Below are positions 1-8,488 of a DNA stretch of 64,000 nt, piece by piece. The DNA is from Natronosporangium hydrolyticum. GTDB lineage: Bacteria > Actinomycetota > Actinomycetes > Mycobacteriales > Micromonosporaceae. The position numbers and the translations under genes are program-made. Positions within the stretch are counted from its first letter, which is position 1; each line of letters opens with the position of its first letter. Below the pieces are notes generated by a model that saw only the letters and a list, made by a program, of their open reading frames with translations, ran no database searches and was not told the DNA's origin. The stretch spans positions 3,844,001-3,908,000 of the forward strand of contig NZ_CP070499.1 in assembly GCF_016925615.1 (NCBI RefSeq), given 5' to 3'.

Positions 1-1
1 G

Positions 2-778
2 CTGGCGCCGGTCGGCGCGCTGGTGGCGGCCCGCCGCGGCGTGCCCGCGGTGCTCTGCGACCCCACCTTCTACGACGGCCACCACCTCAGCTTCGCCGCC
101 ACCGGGCACCTGAGCTACGCCTGCGGCCGGCACAGCGTCCCAGCGCCGGCGCCGCCGAGCGCGGTGATCCGGCTGGCGCCGCCGAGCATGGTCGGCGACC
201 GGCCAGGGTGGCGGATGCGGTATGTCCCCTACGACGGTGGCCTGGTCACGGCTGGCTGGTTGGACGAGCCCCCTCGCCGACCTCGCATCGTGGTGGTGGC
301 GAGCCATCCGGCCGATACCGACCCGGCGTTGATGCGCGCGGTGCTCCGGGCCGCCCCGCATGTGGACGCCGAGTTCGTGCTGGTCCGACCCGACCTGGGG
401 ATGGGGCCACCGCTGCCGGAGAACGTCCGGGTGGTGGAGTGGACCCCGCTGAGCCGGCTGCTGCCGACCGCTCGGGGAGTGGTACACCACGGGGGCGCGT
501 CCATGGTGCTCACCGCGCTGGTCCACGGCGTTCCGCAGCTGGTCGTCCCCGACGCCGGCGAGCGCCGGCACAACGCCGGGCTGGTCTACACGCGGGGGGT
601 CGGGCTGGTCGGCGCCCGCCGCAACATCACCCCCACACTGCTGCGCCGGCTGGTCGGTGAGGATTCCCTCGCCGCCGCGGCCGCCGAGGTCCGGACCGAA
701 CTCACCGGGGCGCCCTCCCCCGCCGACGTGACCACCCGGCTGCTCAAGCTCGCCGACGACCCGGAAGCGGCGGCGTAA
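2..778 (+). CDS. Glycosyltransferase, GT1/MGT-like, C-terminal part (5' truncated by window)
   Basis: The reading frame is open from position 2 and continues off the left edge, so only the last ~258 residues are present. The C-terminal half carries the nucleotide-sugar-binding signature of GT1 enzymes: a VVHHGGASMVLTALVHGVPQ block (His-Gly-Gly followed by Gly-x-Pro-Gln), then a PDAGERRHNA segment that normally contacts the donor sugar. This architecture is typical of actinobacterial macrolide- or glycopeptide-type transferases, which move an activated deoxysugar to a small acceptor. Donor and acceptor cannot be inferred. A hairpin follows at 885-916. Confidence 0.8.
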   Translation: MAPVGALVAARRGVPAVLCDPTFYDGHHLSFAATGHLSYACGRHSVPAPAPPSAVIRLAPPSMVGDRPGWRMRYVPYDGGLVTAGWLDEPPRRPRIVVVASHPADTDPALMRAVLRAAPHVDAEFVLVRPDLGMGPPLPENVRVVEWTPLSRLLPTARGVVHHGGASMVLTALVHGVPQLVVPDAGERRHNAGLVYTRGVGLVGARRNITPTLLRRLVGEDSLAAAAAEVRTELTGAPSPADVTTRLLKLADDPEAAA

Positions 779-837
779 CAAGGTACGGAGTTTCGCTGCC
801 GGACGATCTCCGGCAACTCACGATGACCGGCCGCCCG

Positions 838-875
838 TGACCAGGGCTACTGACCAGGGCTACTGACCAGGGCTG
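838..875 (+). repeat. 13-bp tandem repeat, three units
   Basis: The unit tgaccagggctac occurs twice head to tail, and a third time with its last two bases changed. It lies in the gap between the glycosyltransferase and the next gene. No coding or regulatory role is apparent. Confidence 0.7.
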
Positions 876-884
876 AAGCCAACG

Positions 885-916
885 GGGCCGGTGTTGCCTG
901 CGGGCAGCACCGGCCC
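885..916 (+). terminator. Stem-loop downstream of the glycosyltransferase gene
   Basis: The arms gggccggtg (885-893) and caccggccc (908-916) are perfectly complementary, and the loop can pair further (tgcc with ggca). There is no T-tract, as is common for actinobacterial terminators. It lies about 107 bases after the stop codon. Confidence 0.5.
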
Positions 917-1043
917 TCGTCGTAACCCTGCGGCGGGTCTCGCCGCCTGCGCACCGGTTGCGAGGATCAGGTACCTTGCGGTGGGTGCCGCTTGCACCCG
1001 ATACCCCCGGCCCCGCCGTCCCCCTTGCGCTAGGAGACCTTCG

Positions 1044-2042
1044 ATGAGCTGGAAGTTCAACCCGCCCCCAGGGTGGCCTCAGCAGCCGGAGGGCTGGGTG
1101 CCCCCGCCGGGTTGGACGCCGGACCCGAGCTGGCCCGCACCACCGGCCGGCTGGCAGTTCTGGGTGCCAGCCAGCGCCGGGCCGACCAGTGCGCCGCCGG
1201 CCGGCAACGCGCCGGCCAGCACCCCGCCGGCCGCTGCTCCCGGTGCCGGCTCCCCACCGAGCAGCGGTGCGGGGCAGGGTGCGGACACTCCGGGGGCGCC
1301 GCCGACCCCCGCCCAACCCAGCAGCGGGGCGGGGCAGCCGACCGGTTTTCCCGGCTCCGTTCCGGTCCAGCCTTCCGCCACCGGGACCCCCGCATATACC
1401 TCGCAGTCGGGGTTCGGGGGCGGCGGTCCCGCGTTCAGCAGCGGCCAGCCGGCCTTCGCCGGCGCCACGCCCCACCAGCCGGCCGGCGACCAGGGCAAGG
1501 CCTGGTTCGCCCACTGGTGGGCGATCCTGGTGCTGGCGGTGCTGCTGGTGCTCGGCCTGGCCGCCGGTTTCGGCGGCACCCGGGTCGCGCTGGATCTAGC
1601 CGCGGAAGAGTCGACCACCGAGCCGACCGCCAGCGGCAGCGAGCAGACCCCGACCGCCGCACCCGAGCCGTCGCCGACCGACCTACCGTTCGTGCCGAGC
1701 GAGCCCCCGATCGAGCCGCCCAGCGATACCGGCGGCATGAGCGAGGTCTGCGGTGAGGTGGCGGTCATCTTCCTCGGCGTGACCGCCGCCGGCATGGAAG
1801 AGGTCGACGACCTCGACGAGTACCTCGACGGGGTGGTCGAAGCCCGCCGCGACGCCGCCGCGGAGCTGCGGGACGTGGCGACTGACGACTCCGACGAGCG
1901 GGACGGGCTGGACACGCTCGCCGACGAGCTCGACGACGCCGCCCAACAGTTGGACGACAACCGGCGCGACATCGACGAGATCGACGCCTCCTTCGAGAAG
2001 GCGGTGGACGCCTACTTCGCCTTCAACGACGCACACTGCTGA
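1044..2042 (+). CDS. Proline-rich single-pass membrane protein with PPPGW module (paralogue A)
   Basis: Start ATG 1044 is chosen because aggag lies 8 bases upstream and because the protein then begins MSWKFNPPPGW, exactly like the next gene. The 332-residue product has a Pro/Trp-rich N-terminal module (residues 1-45), a low-complexity Pro/Ala/Gly linker, one membrane helix near residues 156-175, a Thr/Pro-rich linker, and an acidic helical C-terminal domain. That domain is framed by one cysteine near its start and one as the final residue, which could pair. The predicted topology puts the PPPGW module inside and the acidic domain outside. Function is unknown. The next gene starts 19 bases downstream, so the two are probably cotranscribed. 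Confidence 0.75.
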   Translation: MSWKFNPPPGWPQQPEGWVPPPGWTPDPSWPAPPAGWQFWVPASAGPTSAPPAGNAPASTPPAAAPGAGSPPSSGAGQGADTPGAPPTPAQPSSGAGQPTGFPGSVPVQPSATGTPAYTSQSGFGGGGPAFSSGQPAFAGATPHQPAGDQGKAWFAHWWAILVLAVLLVLGLAAGFGGTRVALDLAAEESTTEPTASGSEQTPTAAPEPSPTDLPFVPSEPPIEPPSDTGGMSEVCGEVAVIFLGVTAAGMEEVDDLDEYLDGVVEARRDAAAELRDVATDDSDERDGLDTLADELDDAAQQLDDNRRDIDEIDASFEKAVDAYFAFNDAHC

Positions 2043-2061
2043 GACCCGGAAAGGCAAGAAG

Positions 2062-3270
2062 ATGAGCTGGAAGTTCAACCCGCCGCCGGGATGGCCGCAG
2101 CAACCCGAGGGCTGGCAACCGCCACCGGGTTGGACGCCGGACCCGAGCTGGCCAGCGGCGCCAGCGGGCTGGCAGTTCTGGGTGCCGGCCAGCGCTGACG
2201 CGGGCGACCAGCCGGCGGCCACCGTCCCGGGCGCGGCGACGCCGGCGGGCGGGACGACACCGGCGCAGCAACCGTTCCAGGCATCGGTCCCGCAGCAGTC
2301 GGGCCCGCCCGGTTCGCCGTACCAGCAGCAGAGCAGCCCGCCCCAGCAGCAGGTGCCGCAGCAGCAGGGTCCCCCGTACCAGACCGCCCCGCAGCAGGGC
2401 GCCCCGCAGCAGGGCGTGCCATATCAGGGCGCCGCTCCGTATCAGACCGGCCCGCCCGGATCTCCGTATTCAGGCGCGGGCTCCGCACCCGCCGCCGACA
2501 AGCCCTGGCATCATCGCTGGTGGGTCTTTGGTGCCGCCGCGTCAGCACTGCTGCTCGCCGGCTGCGTCGCCGGCAGCGGCATCGCGATGATCACCCACTC
2601 GGAGGATGGCGAGACCACCACCAATCCGGGTCCACCGACCAGCGCACCGACTGACGGCCCGGGCGACCCCACCGGCGAACCCGAACCACCATCGGACCCC
2701 GGCGGCTCCGGGTTGAGCGCCGGCGAGACCCGTACCGGGGAAGGGCCGACTATCGTCTCGTTGAACCTGGATCCAGACTCGCTCCACGCCATCACCGTCA
2801 CCTACCCGGGCGACGGCATGTTCACCGCCAAACTCATCGACGACTCCGGCGAACAGGTCGGCGGCGCGCTCGCGATCAGCTTCGGCGCCCACTCCGGCAC
2901 CTACCTGGTCGAGCTCGGCCACTTCGGGGGCAGCCCGACCGCCGTCGACATCGAGGACTCGGAAGGCGAGTGGGAGCTGGAGCTCCACAACCTGGACGAC
3001 GTGCCCGCCTGGCCCTCGGAGACAACCGGCGAAGGCGACTCGGTGCTCCGGATCGACTGGGACGCGCTCGACGAGGGCGTCGGCATGGCCGGCGAACACG
3101 ACGGCAGCTCGAACTTCATCGTGGTGGGCCACCAGGCCAACGACCAGGGTTACAACCTGCTCTTCAACGAGATCGGCGTCTTCAGCGGTGAGTCCCAGGA
3201 GTCGCTGGTCCGGGAGGCGGTGGCGCTGGAGATCGTGGCCGACGGTGAATGGGTCATCGAACCCGACTAG
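2062..3270 (+). CDS. Proline/glutamine-rich single-pass membrane protein with PPPGW module (paralogue B)
   Basis: This 402-residue protein shares its first ~45 residues, and their DNA, almost exactly with the preceding gene. It then has a long Pro/Gln-rich segment of PQQQ- and PYQT-type units, one membrane helix near residues 156-177, a Thr/Pro linker and a different C-terminal domain of about 180 residues. That domain is acidic and looks beta-rich, with alternating hydrophobic stretches. The ribosome site is ggaaaggcaag. The pair looks like one inner module attached to two different outer domains. No enzymatic motif was seen. Confidence 0.75.
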   Translation: MSWKFNPPPGWPQQPEGWQPPPGWTPDPSWPAAPAGWQFWVPASADAGDQPAATVPGAATPAGGTTPAQQPFQASVPQQSGPPGSPYQQQSSPPQQQVPQQQGPPYQTAPQQGAPQQGVPYQGAAPYQTGPPGSPYSGAGSAPAADKPWHHRWWVFGAAASALLLAGCVAGSGIAMITHSEDGETTTNPGPPTSAPTDGPGDPTGEPEPPSDPGGSGLSAGETRTGEGPTIVSLNLDPDSLHAITVTYPGDGMFTAKLIDDSGEQVGGALAISFGAHSGTYLVELGHFGGSPTAVDIEDSEGEWELELHNLDDVPAWPSETTGEGDSVLRIDWDALDEGVGMAGEHDGSSNFIVVGHQANDQGYNLLFNEIGVFSGESQESLVREAVALEIVADGEWVIEPD

Positions 3271-3310
3271 CGCCTGAACCACCCCCACGCGTCGATCACC
3301 CGACGAGTGA

Positions 3311-3367
3311 TCAGATGCCCTGGAGCTGTGTGACCCGCGGCGGGTCGTACAGCTCCAGGGCATCTGA
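3311..3367. terminator. Perfect 19-bp inverted repeat between convergent genes
   Basis: The arms at 3311-3329 and 3349-3367 are perfectly complementary over 19 bp, and the loop contains a nested palindrome (gacccgc-g-gcgggtc). The element lies between the plus-strand gene ending at 3270 and the minus-strand gene ending at 3377, so it can stop transcription from both sides. No T-tract is present. Confidence 0.7.
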
Positions 3368-3376
3368 TGTTGCGAG

Positions 3377-5422
3377 CTACCTCAGACCGCGCCGCTCCAG
3401 CAGCGGCTCGATCCGCGGGTCCCGGCCACGGAAGTCGCGGAACGCCCGCATCGAGTCGATTCCCCCGGCCCGCGCCAGCAACCGCTGCCGGAACCAGTCG
3501 CCGTTTTCCCGGCGCAGACCACCATTCTCCACGAACCACTCGACGGTGTCCGCGTCGAGCACCTCGCTCCAGATGTAGGAGTAGTACCCGGCGCTGTACC
3601 CCTCGGTGGCGAAGATGTGCGCGAAGTAGGTGCTGCGGTACCGCGGCGGGACCAGCGGCAGCGCCACCCCGGCCGCCGCCAGCGCCGCGGCCTCGAACTC
3701 AACCACATCGGTGACCGCCGCCGCCTGCTCGGTCGAGAGCTGGTGCCAGGCCAGGTCCAGCAGCGAGGCGGCGAGATACTCGGTGGTCTCGAAGCCCATG
3801 TTGAACCGGCGCGCGGTGCGCAGCCGCTCCACCGCGTCGGTGGGCAGCTGCTCGCCGGTGCGGTGATGCCGGGCGTAGTTCGCCACCACCTCCGGCCACA
3901 GCATCCACACCTCGTTGACCTGCGACGGGTACTCCACGAAGTCGCGCGGCACCGAGGTGCCCGCGAATCGCGGGTAGGTGACGTCGGAGAAGAGGCTGTG
4001 CAGGGCGTGCCCGAACTCGTGGAAGAGGGTCTTGACCTCATCCACCGTGAGCAGCGCCGGCTCGCCCGCCGGCGGCCGGCTGATGTTCATGTTGACCAGA
4101 CAGACCGGCTTGGTGTCCCGCAGCCTCGACTGCCCGACGAAGGTGCTCTGCCACGCGCCGCCCCGCTTTGCGTCCCGGGTGAACAGGTCCGCCAGGAACA
4201 GTCCCAACGGCGAGCCGTCCACATCGAAGACCTCGAAGACCCGCACCTGCGGGTGGTAGGTGGGCAGGTCGTCGCGTTCGGCGAAGCTGATGCCGTAGAG
4301 CTGGCTGGCGGCGTAGAAGACGCCGTCCCGCAACACCTGCTCCAGCGGGAAGTACTCCCGCAGCGCCGCGTAGTCGACCTCGAAGTCCCGCTCCCGGACC
4401 CGCTCGGCGTAGAACGGCCAGTCCCCCGGCCCGATCGGGGTACCGTCACCGGACTCGTCGGCCAGCTTCTGCAGCTGCTGCGCCTCGGCCTCCGCGTTGG
4501 CCACCGCCGCCGGAGTGAGCCGGGCCAGCATCTCGGTCACCGCCGCCACCGACCCGGCGGTACGGTCGGCGATCTGGTACGCGGCGTGGTGCGGGTAGCC
4601 GAGCAGGGCGGCGCGTTCGGCGCGCAGCGTCACCAGCCGCCGCACCAGCTCCCGGGTGTCGTGCTGGTTGCCCCGGCCGCCCCGGCTGACCGAGGCGGCG
4701 TGCAGGCGCGCCCGCAATGACCGGTCCTGCAGCGAGGCGAGCGCCGGCTGGGAGGTGGGCAGCAGCAGGGTGAGCAGGTGCGCGTCCACCCCCCGCTCGC
4801 GGCCGGCCTCGGCGGCGGTCGCGAGCGCCCCCTCGGAGAGCCCCACCAGCTCAGCCGGGTCGGTCACCTCGACCGCCAGGTCGTTGCCGTCCGAGCGCAC
4901 CCGGTCGGTGAACTCCGCCATCAGCCCGGCGGTCTCCTGGTTGATCTCCCGCAGCCGAGCCTGCTCCGCCGCCGGCAGCAGCGCGCCGGCCCGGACGAAG
5001 TCGGTGTGGTACCGCTCCAGCAGCCACTCGGTCTCGTCGTCTCGCTCCAGCTGGTCGCGCGCGTCGTAGAGCGCCCGAACCCGTTCGTACAGCTGAGCAT
5101 CGAGGAAGATCGCGTCGTGGTGGGCTGCGAGCTTCGGCGCGATCTGCTGCTCGAGCGCGGCGAGCGCCGGAGTCGAGGTCGCGGCGGTGGCGTTGTGGAA
5201 GACCGGCCGGACCCGCCGGAGCAGCTCGCCGGAGCGCTCCAGCGCCACCAGCGTATTGCCGACCGTCGGCGGCGCCGGGTCGGCGGCGATCGCGTCGATC
5301 TCGCGGCGGTGTTCAACCAACCCCTGCTCGATCGCCGGCAGGTAGTGCTCCTCGGTGATCTGGTCGAACGGGGGCAGCTGGTAAGGCAGTTCGCTGGCGC
5401 GCAGGAACGGGTTCTCCGTCAT
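3377..5422 (-). CDS. dcp: M3-family zinc oligopeptidase / peptidyl-dipeptidase
   Basis: This 681-residue cytosolic metallopeptidase has the length usual for Dcp/oligopeptidase A. The zinc site is HEFGH (residues 468-472), followed about 25 residues later by FVEYPSQ, whose Glu is the expected third ligand. The N-terminal half is the alpha-helical cap of the family. Such enzymes trim short peptides in the cytoplasm. There is no signal peptide. It is probably monocistronic, with a divergent gap to the left hairpin and the nuclease gene upstream. Choosing between Dcp (dipeptidyl carboxypeptidase) and oligopeptidase A requires alignment. Confidence 0.92.
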   Translation of the reverse strand: MTENPFLRASELPYQLPPFDQITEEHYLPAIEQGLVEHRREIDAIAADPAPPTVGNTLVALERSGELLRRVRPVFHNATAATSTPALAALEQQIAPKLAAHHDAIFLDAQLYERVRALYDARDQLERDDETEWLLERYHTDFVRAGALLPAAEQARLREINQETAGLMAEFTDRVRSDGNDLAVEVTDPAELVGLSEGALATAAEAGRERGVDAHLLTLLLPTSQPALASLQDRSLRARLHAASVSRGGRGNQHDTRELVRRLVTLRAERAALLGYPHHAAYQIADRTAGSVAAVTEMLARLTPAAVANAEAEAQQLQKLADESGDGTPIGPGDWPFYAERVRERDFEVDYAALREYFPLEQVLRDGVFYAASQLYGISFAERDDLPTYHPQVRVFEVFDVDGSPLGLFLADLFTRDAKRGGAWQSTFVGQSRLRDTKPVCLVNMNISRPPAGEPALLTVDEVKTLFHEFGHALHSLFSDVTYPRFAGTSVPRDFVEYPSQVNEVWMLWPEVVANYARHHRTGEQLPTDAVERLRTARRFNMGFETTEYLAASLLDLAWHQLSTEQAAAVTDVVEFEAAALAAAGVALPLVPPRYRSTYFAHIFATEGYSAGYYSYIWSEVLDADTVEWFVENGGLRRENGDWFRQRLLARAGGIDSMRAFRDFRGRDPRIEPLLERRGLR

Positions 5423-5471
5423 CGCGCCAGCATAACCGCCGCGCTATCGACGCCCGTGGCGGCGAACCAGG

Positions 5472-8306
5472 TCACGGCGACAGCAGGGCCAGCTCCTCGC
5501 GCAGGGCCGCCGCCACCTCCGGGTCGATGGTGCCCAGCCGACCGTGCCGGTCTACCAGCTCCGCCGCGGTCTCCAGCAGGGTGCCGGCGGCCGCGCTCTG
5601 CCCCCGCTGAGACAGCCGCTCAGCGTTGGTCAGCAGGGTGGAGACCGGCGACGACACCGAGGGCGGCACCGACTCCTCGGTGACCAGCAGGGACAGCAGC
5701 GCCCGTACCGAGGTGAAGGTGGGCTCGGCGGTGAACCGGGCCGACTCCGGATCGTGGTCGCTGACTCCGAATCGGCCGTACGCCGGATCCTCCCCTCGGG
5801 CGTCCGCCGGCCAGTCCACGTTGATCTTCGCGGACCGGGCGTCGAGGAGCTCCGCCAGCAGGGTCGGGCTCACCCATAGGTGGTCCAGGGTCTGCGCCTG
5901 CCCCTGGAACCCGAAGGTGTAGGCGATGGCCGGGTACTCGGCCACCATGGTGTCGTACAGGTTGGTCAGGGGTGAGTCGTAGAGCGCGGCAAGCTGGTCG
6001 CTCGGCCCCTCCCCCACCCCGGGGATGGCGGTGCCGGGAGCAAACGGGTCGTCCGGTCGCGGGAAGACGTTGAGGTCCCCGCCGACCACCACCCGCGCCG
6101 CCGGGTCGGCGGCGAGCACCGCTTCGGCGATCCGGGCGTTGTAGGTGGCCTGTTCGGTGCGCTGCAACACCCGCCGGTCCGGCCCGGCGCTCTGGTGGTT
6201 GTTGACCAGGTAGAGGTCGGTCCAGCTGGCGAGCCCGGGTTCGCCACGCCACACCCGGAACAGCGCCACCTGCGGTGCCCGGCTGAACACATTCACACCG
6301 TCGCACTGGGTCGGGCCGGAGCCGGTGCAGGCATCGGCGACGTGGTCCGGCAGCCGGGTGTTGAGCGCCTTCGGGTTGGTCACGTCGGTGTTGTACGGCA
6401 GTGGCTCGGCGTCGTACGCCACCTGCGGGTCGGCGCCGAGCACCGGGTCGGCGGCGGCCGCCGGCAGCAGCTCCACCCGGTCGGTGCGGTAAAGATACGC
6501 GGTGGTGATGCCGCGCAGGTCCCCGCTGTCGAGGTTGAAGGTGGCCTGGTACTCCGGACCGCCCTGCTCGGCGATGACCAGCGCCAGCTCCAGCAGGCTG
6601 TCGGGGCGGCCATCGCTGCGGGTGTTCGCCTCGCCCGGGTTGGTCAGGTCGCACTCCAACCGGTCCGCGCCGAGCTCCGCGCCGGTCTCCGGGGTCCACG
6701 CCGCCGCGACGGTGCAGACGTCCTGCGCCTCGGTCTCCTGGATCATGACGATGTCCGGGCTGTGCAGGTCGAGTCGAATCTGCTCGGCCATCCGCTGCAG
6801 CCGGGCTTGATACTCCGCGTCGCTGTCGGGCACGTAGTCGAACGGGCCGGTGACCGAGCCGCCGTGCTCGTCGAAGCAGCCGGGGTTCCCCGGGAAGTCG
6901 CAGCCCGAGTTCGGGTTGTCCCGGTAGTCGTAGAGGTTCTCCACGTTGTACGCGGCGATGTCGAACTCCCGCTCCCGGTCGGCCGGCTCGACCGGATGGT
7001 TCGCGGCCGGGTCCGGACCGCTGGTGTCGAGCGCCAACTGGTCGACCACGTTCACGGTGTACTTGCCGAAGGAGAGGTACACTCCGCCGCGGTTGGCTTC
7101 GGTGATGGTGTCGAAGGTTCGGGCCGGCGCCAGCACTGCGTCCGGGTCGCCGGTGCTGCCCTTGACGCCGAAGCTGCCCAGCACGAAGCGGTAGCCGTTG
7201 CCGTCGTCGAAGGCCGTCTCCGGCTGGTTGTCCAGCGGGTGGGCGTCCCGGAAGACCCGCTGGGAATAGGGCTCTTCGCGCTGCGCGACCGGGTGGTCGC
7301 CGCGGATCGCCCACACTTCGGCGTCGGTGCCGGAGAAGACGTCCCGGCCGTTGACCACCTGGGCGCCGGCCGGCACGGTCAGCTGCATCCCGAGGTGGCG
7401 CCGGAAGTAGCGCAGCGCGTCCGCCGCGTCGTCGGGCGGGTCGACCTCCGCGATCGCGACCGTCGAAGGCACGTCCAGCCCGGTGTCGGTGACCTCCCAG
7501 ACGAAGCTGCCACCCCCGCCGAACTGGGTCATGCCGAAGTACTGGCCGACCTCGCCCCGGAGCACGATCTCGTCGCCGATCGCCACCTGCCAGTCCGCGC
7601 CGACCTGGTCACGCGCCGGGCCTTCGACCTCCGTACGCAGGGTGGTGAAGTCTCCGTTGTAGATGAAGACGCCATCGCTGGATTGCGGGTCACCATCGGT
7701 CTCGCCGGCCCGCTCCTGCAGGAAGAAGCCGTGGGCGCCGTTGCCCTCCATGGTCACCTGGGTGACCACGCCGCGCACCGCGACCCGCTCCCCCAGCAGC
7801 GGCGAGGTGAAGTTGGTCTGGTCGTCGGCGATGCTGCCCTGCACCGCCCCGATCGGCACCAGCGGCATCACCTCGATCGCGGCGACGCAGTCACCCGCCG
7901 CGGGGTCGTCGTCGGTGACCGCGGTGATGGTAGCGGTGTAGGTGCCGGCGCTCACCTCGCCGGTGACCGACAGCGTCGCGGCGGCGGTGCCGCCGGGGCC
8001 CTCCGCGGGAATCACCTCGGTGAGCGTGATCTCGCCCGACTCCGGGGGCGGTGAAACGGTCAGCTGCAGGTCGGTGACGGCCGACTCCGGGCTGGTGGCA
8101 GTGACCTCGCGCTGCGCCGGATAGCTCTCGGTGGTGCTGAGATCGAAGCCGGGCACCGGGGAGGTGGGGCAGGCCACCTCCGCCGAAGGCGCTGGTTCCT
8201 GGGCGGAGGCCGCGGACGCGGCGAGAGTGACGAGCAGGGTGGCGGCGCTAGCCGCCGCCACCAGGCTCCGGGACCGAGCCCTACGCATGGACACCGCACC
8301 TCTCAT
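5472..8306 (-). CDS. Secreted ExeM/NucH-type endonuclease/exonuclease/phosphatase-family nuclease
   Basis: The product has a signal peptide (MRRARSRSLVAAA... ending in ASAASA) and should be exported. After an N-terminal domain of beta type, a region resembles the OB/lamin-like segment that precedes the catalytic domain in ExeM/NucH nucleases. The EEP domain shows AYNVENLYD, VMIQETEAQD, GGDLNVF, LDHLWVSP and GVSDHDPE, covering the Asn, Glu, Asp and His residues of the metal-dependent catalytic site. A helical tail of about 80 residues follows. The frame is open to 8411, but residues before the signal peptide are not plausible. Starts at 8306 (MRGAV) or 8288 (MRRAR, with gagagg upstream) both fit. 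It probably degrades extracellular DNA for phosphate or nucleotides. Confidence 0.85.
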   Translation of the reverse strand: MRGAVSMRRARSRSLVAAASAATLLVTLAASAASAQEPAPSAEVACPTSPVPGFDLSTTESYPAQREVTATSPESAVTDLQLTVSPPPESGEITLTEVIPAEGPGGTAAATLSVTGEVSAGTYTATITAVTDDDPAAGDCVAAIEVMPLVPIGAVQGSIADDQTNFTSPLLGERVAVRGVVTQVTMEGNGAHGFFLQERAGETDGDPQSSDGVFIYNGDFTTLRTEVEGPARDQVGADWQVAIGDEIVLRGEVGQYFGMTQFGGGGSFVWEVTDTGLDVPSTVAIAEVDPPDDAADALRYFRRHLGMQLTVPAGAQVVNGRDVFSGTDAEVWAIRGDHPVAQREEPYSQRVFRDAHPLDNQPETAFDDGNGYRFVLGSFGVKGSTGDPDAVLAPARTFDTITEANRGGVYLSFGKYTVNVVDQLALDTSGPDPAANHPVEPADREREFDIAAYNVENLYDYRDNPNSGCDFPGNPGCFDEHGGSVTGPFDYVPDSDAEYQARLQRMAEQIRLDLHSPDIVMIQETEAQDVCTVAAAWTPETGAELGADRLECDLTNPGEANTRSDGRPDSLLELALVIAEQGGPEYQATFNLDSGDLRGITTAYLYRTDRVELLPAAAADPVLGADPQVAYDAEPLPYNTDVTNPKALNTRLPDHVADACTGSGPTQCDGVNVFSRAPQVALFRVWRGEPGLASWTDLYLVNNHQSAGPDRRVLQRTEQATYNARIAEAVLAADPAARVVVGGDLNVFPRPDDPFAPGTAIPGVGEGPSDQLAALYDSPLTNLYDTMVAEYPAIAYTFGFQGQAQTLDHLWVSPTLLAELLDARSAKINVDWPADARGEDPAYGRFGVSDHDPESARFTAEPTFTSVRALLSLLVTEESVPPSVSSPVSTLLTNAERLSQRGQSAAAGTLLETAAELVDRHGRLGTIDPEVAAALREELALLSP

Positions 8307-8488
8307 GGTTGAGTCGCCCCCGCGAGCCACTCCTACTGTAGAGCTCGACCCGGCGGGCATCCATCGGTGGTGGGCGACGGTCGGGTGAACCCTTCGTGAA
8401 GCCGCCGGCACCGGCCGCTACCGTTCTTGGGACGGAGCACTCTCGCGTACCGCATCGGAGACCCCGTTAGGGGCGGTACCGTACGAAT

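Noticed and set aside
6195-8054. Long plus-strand open frame opposite the secreted nuclease
   Set aside because: Val/Gly/Arg/His-rich translation without motifs; it is the codon-shadow of the real minus-strand gene, as are similar frames at 34311-35498 and 41066-43255.
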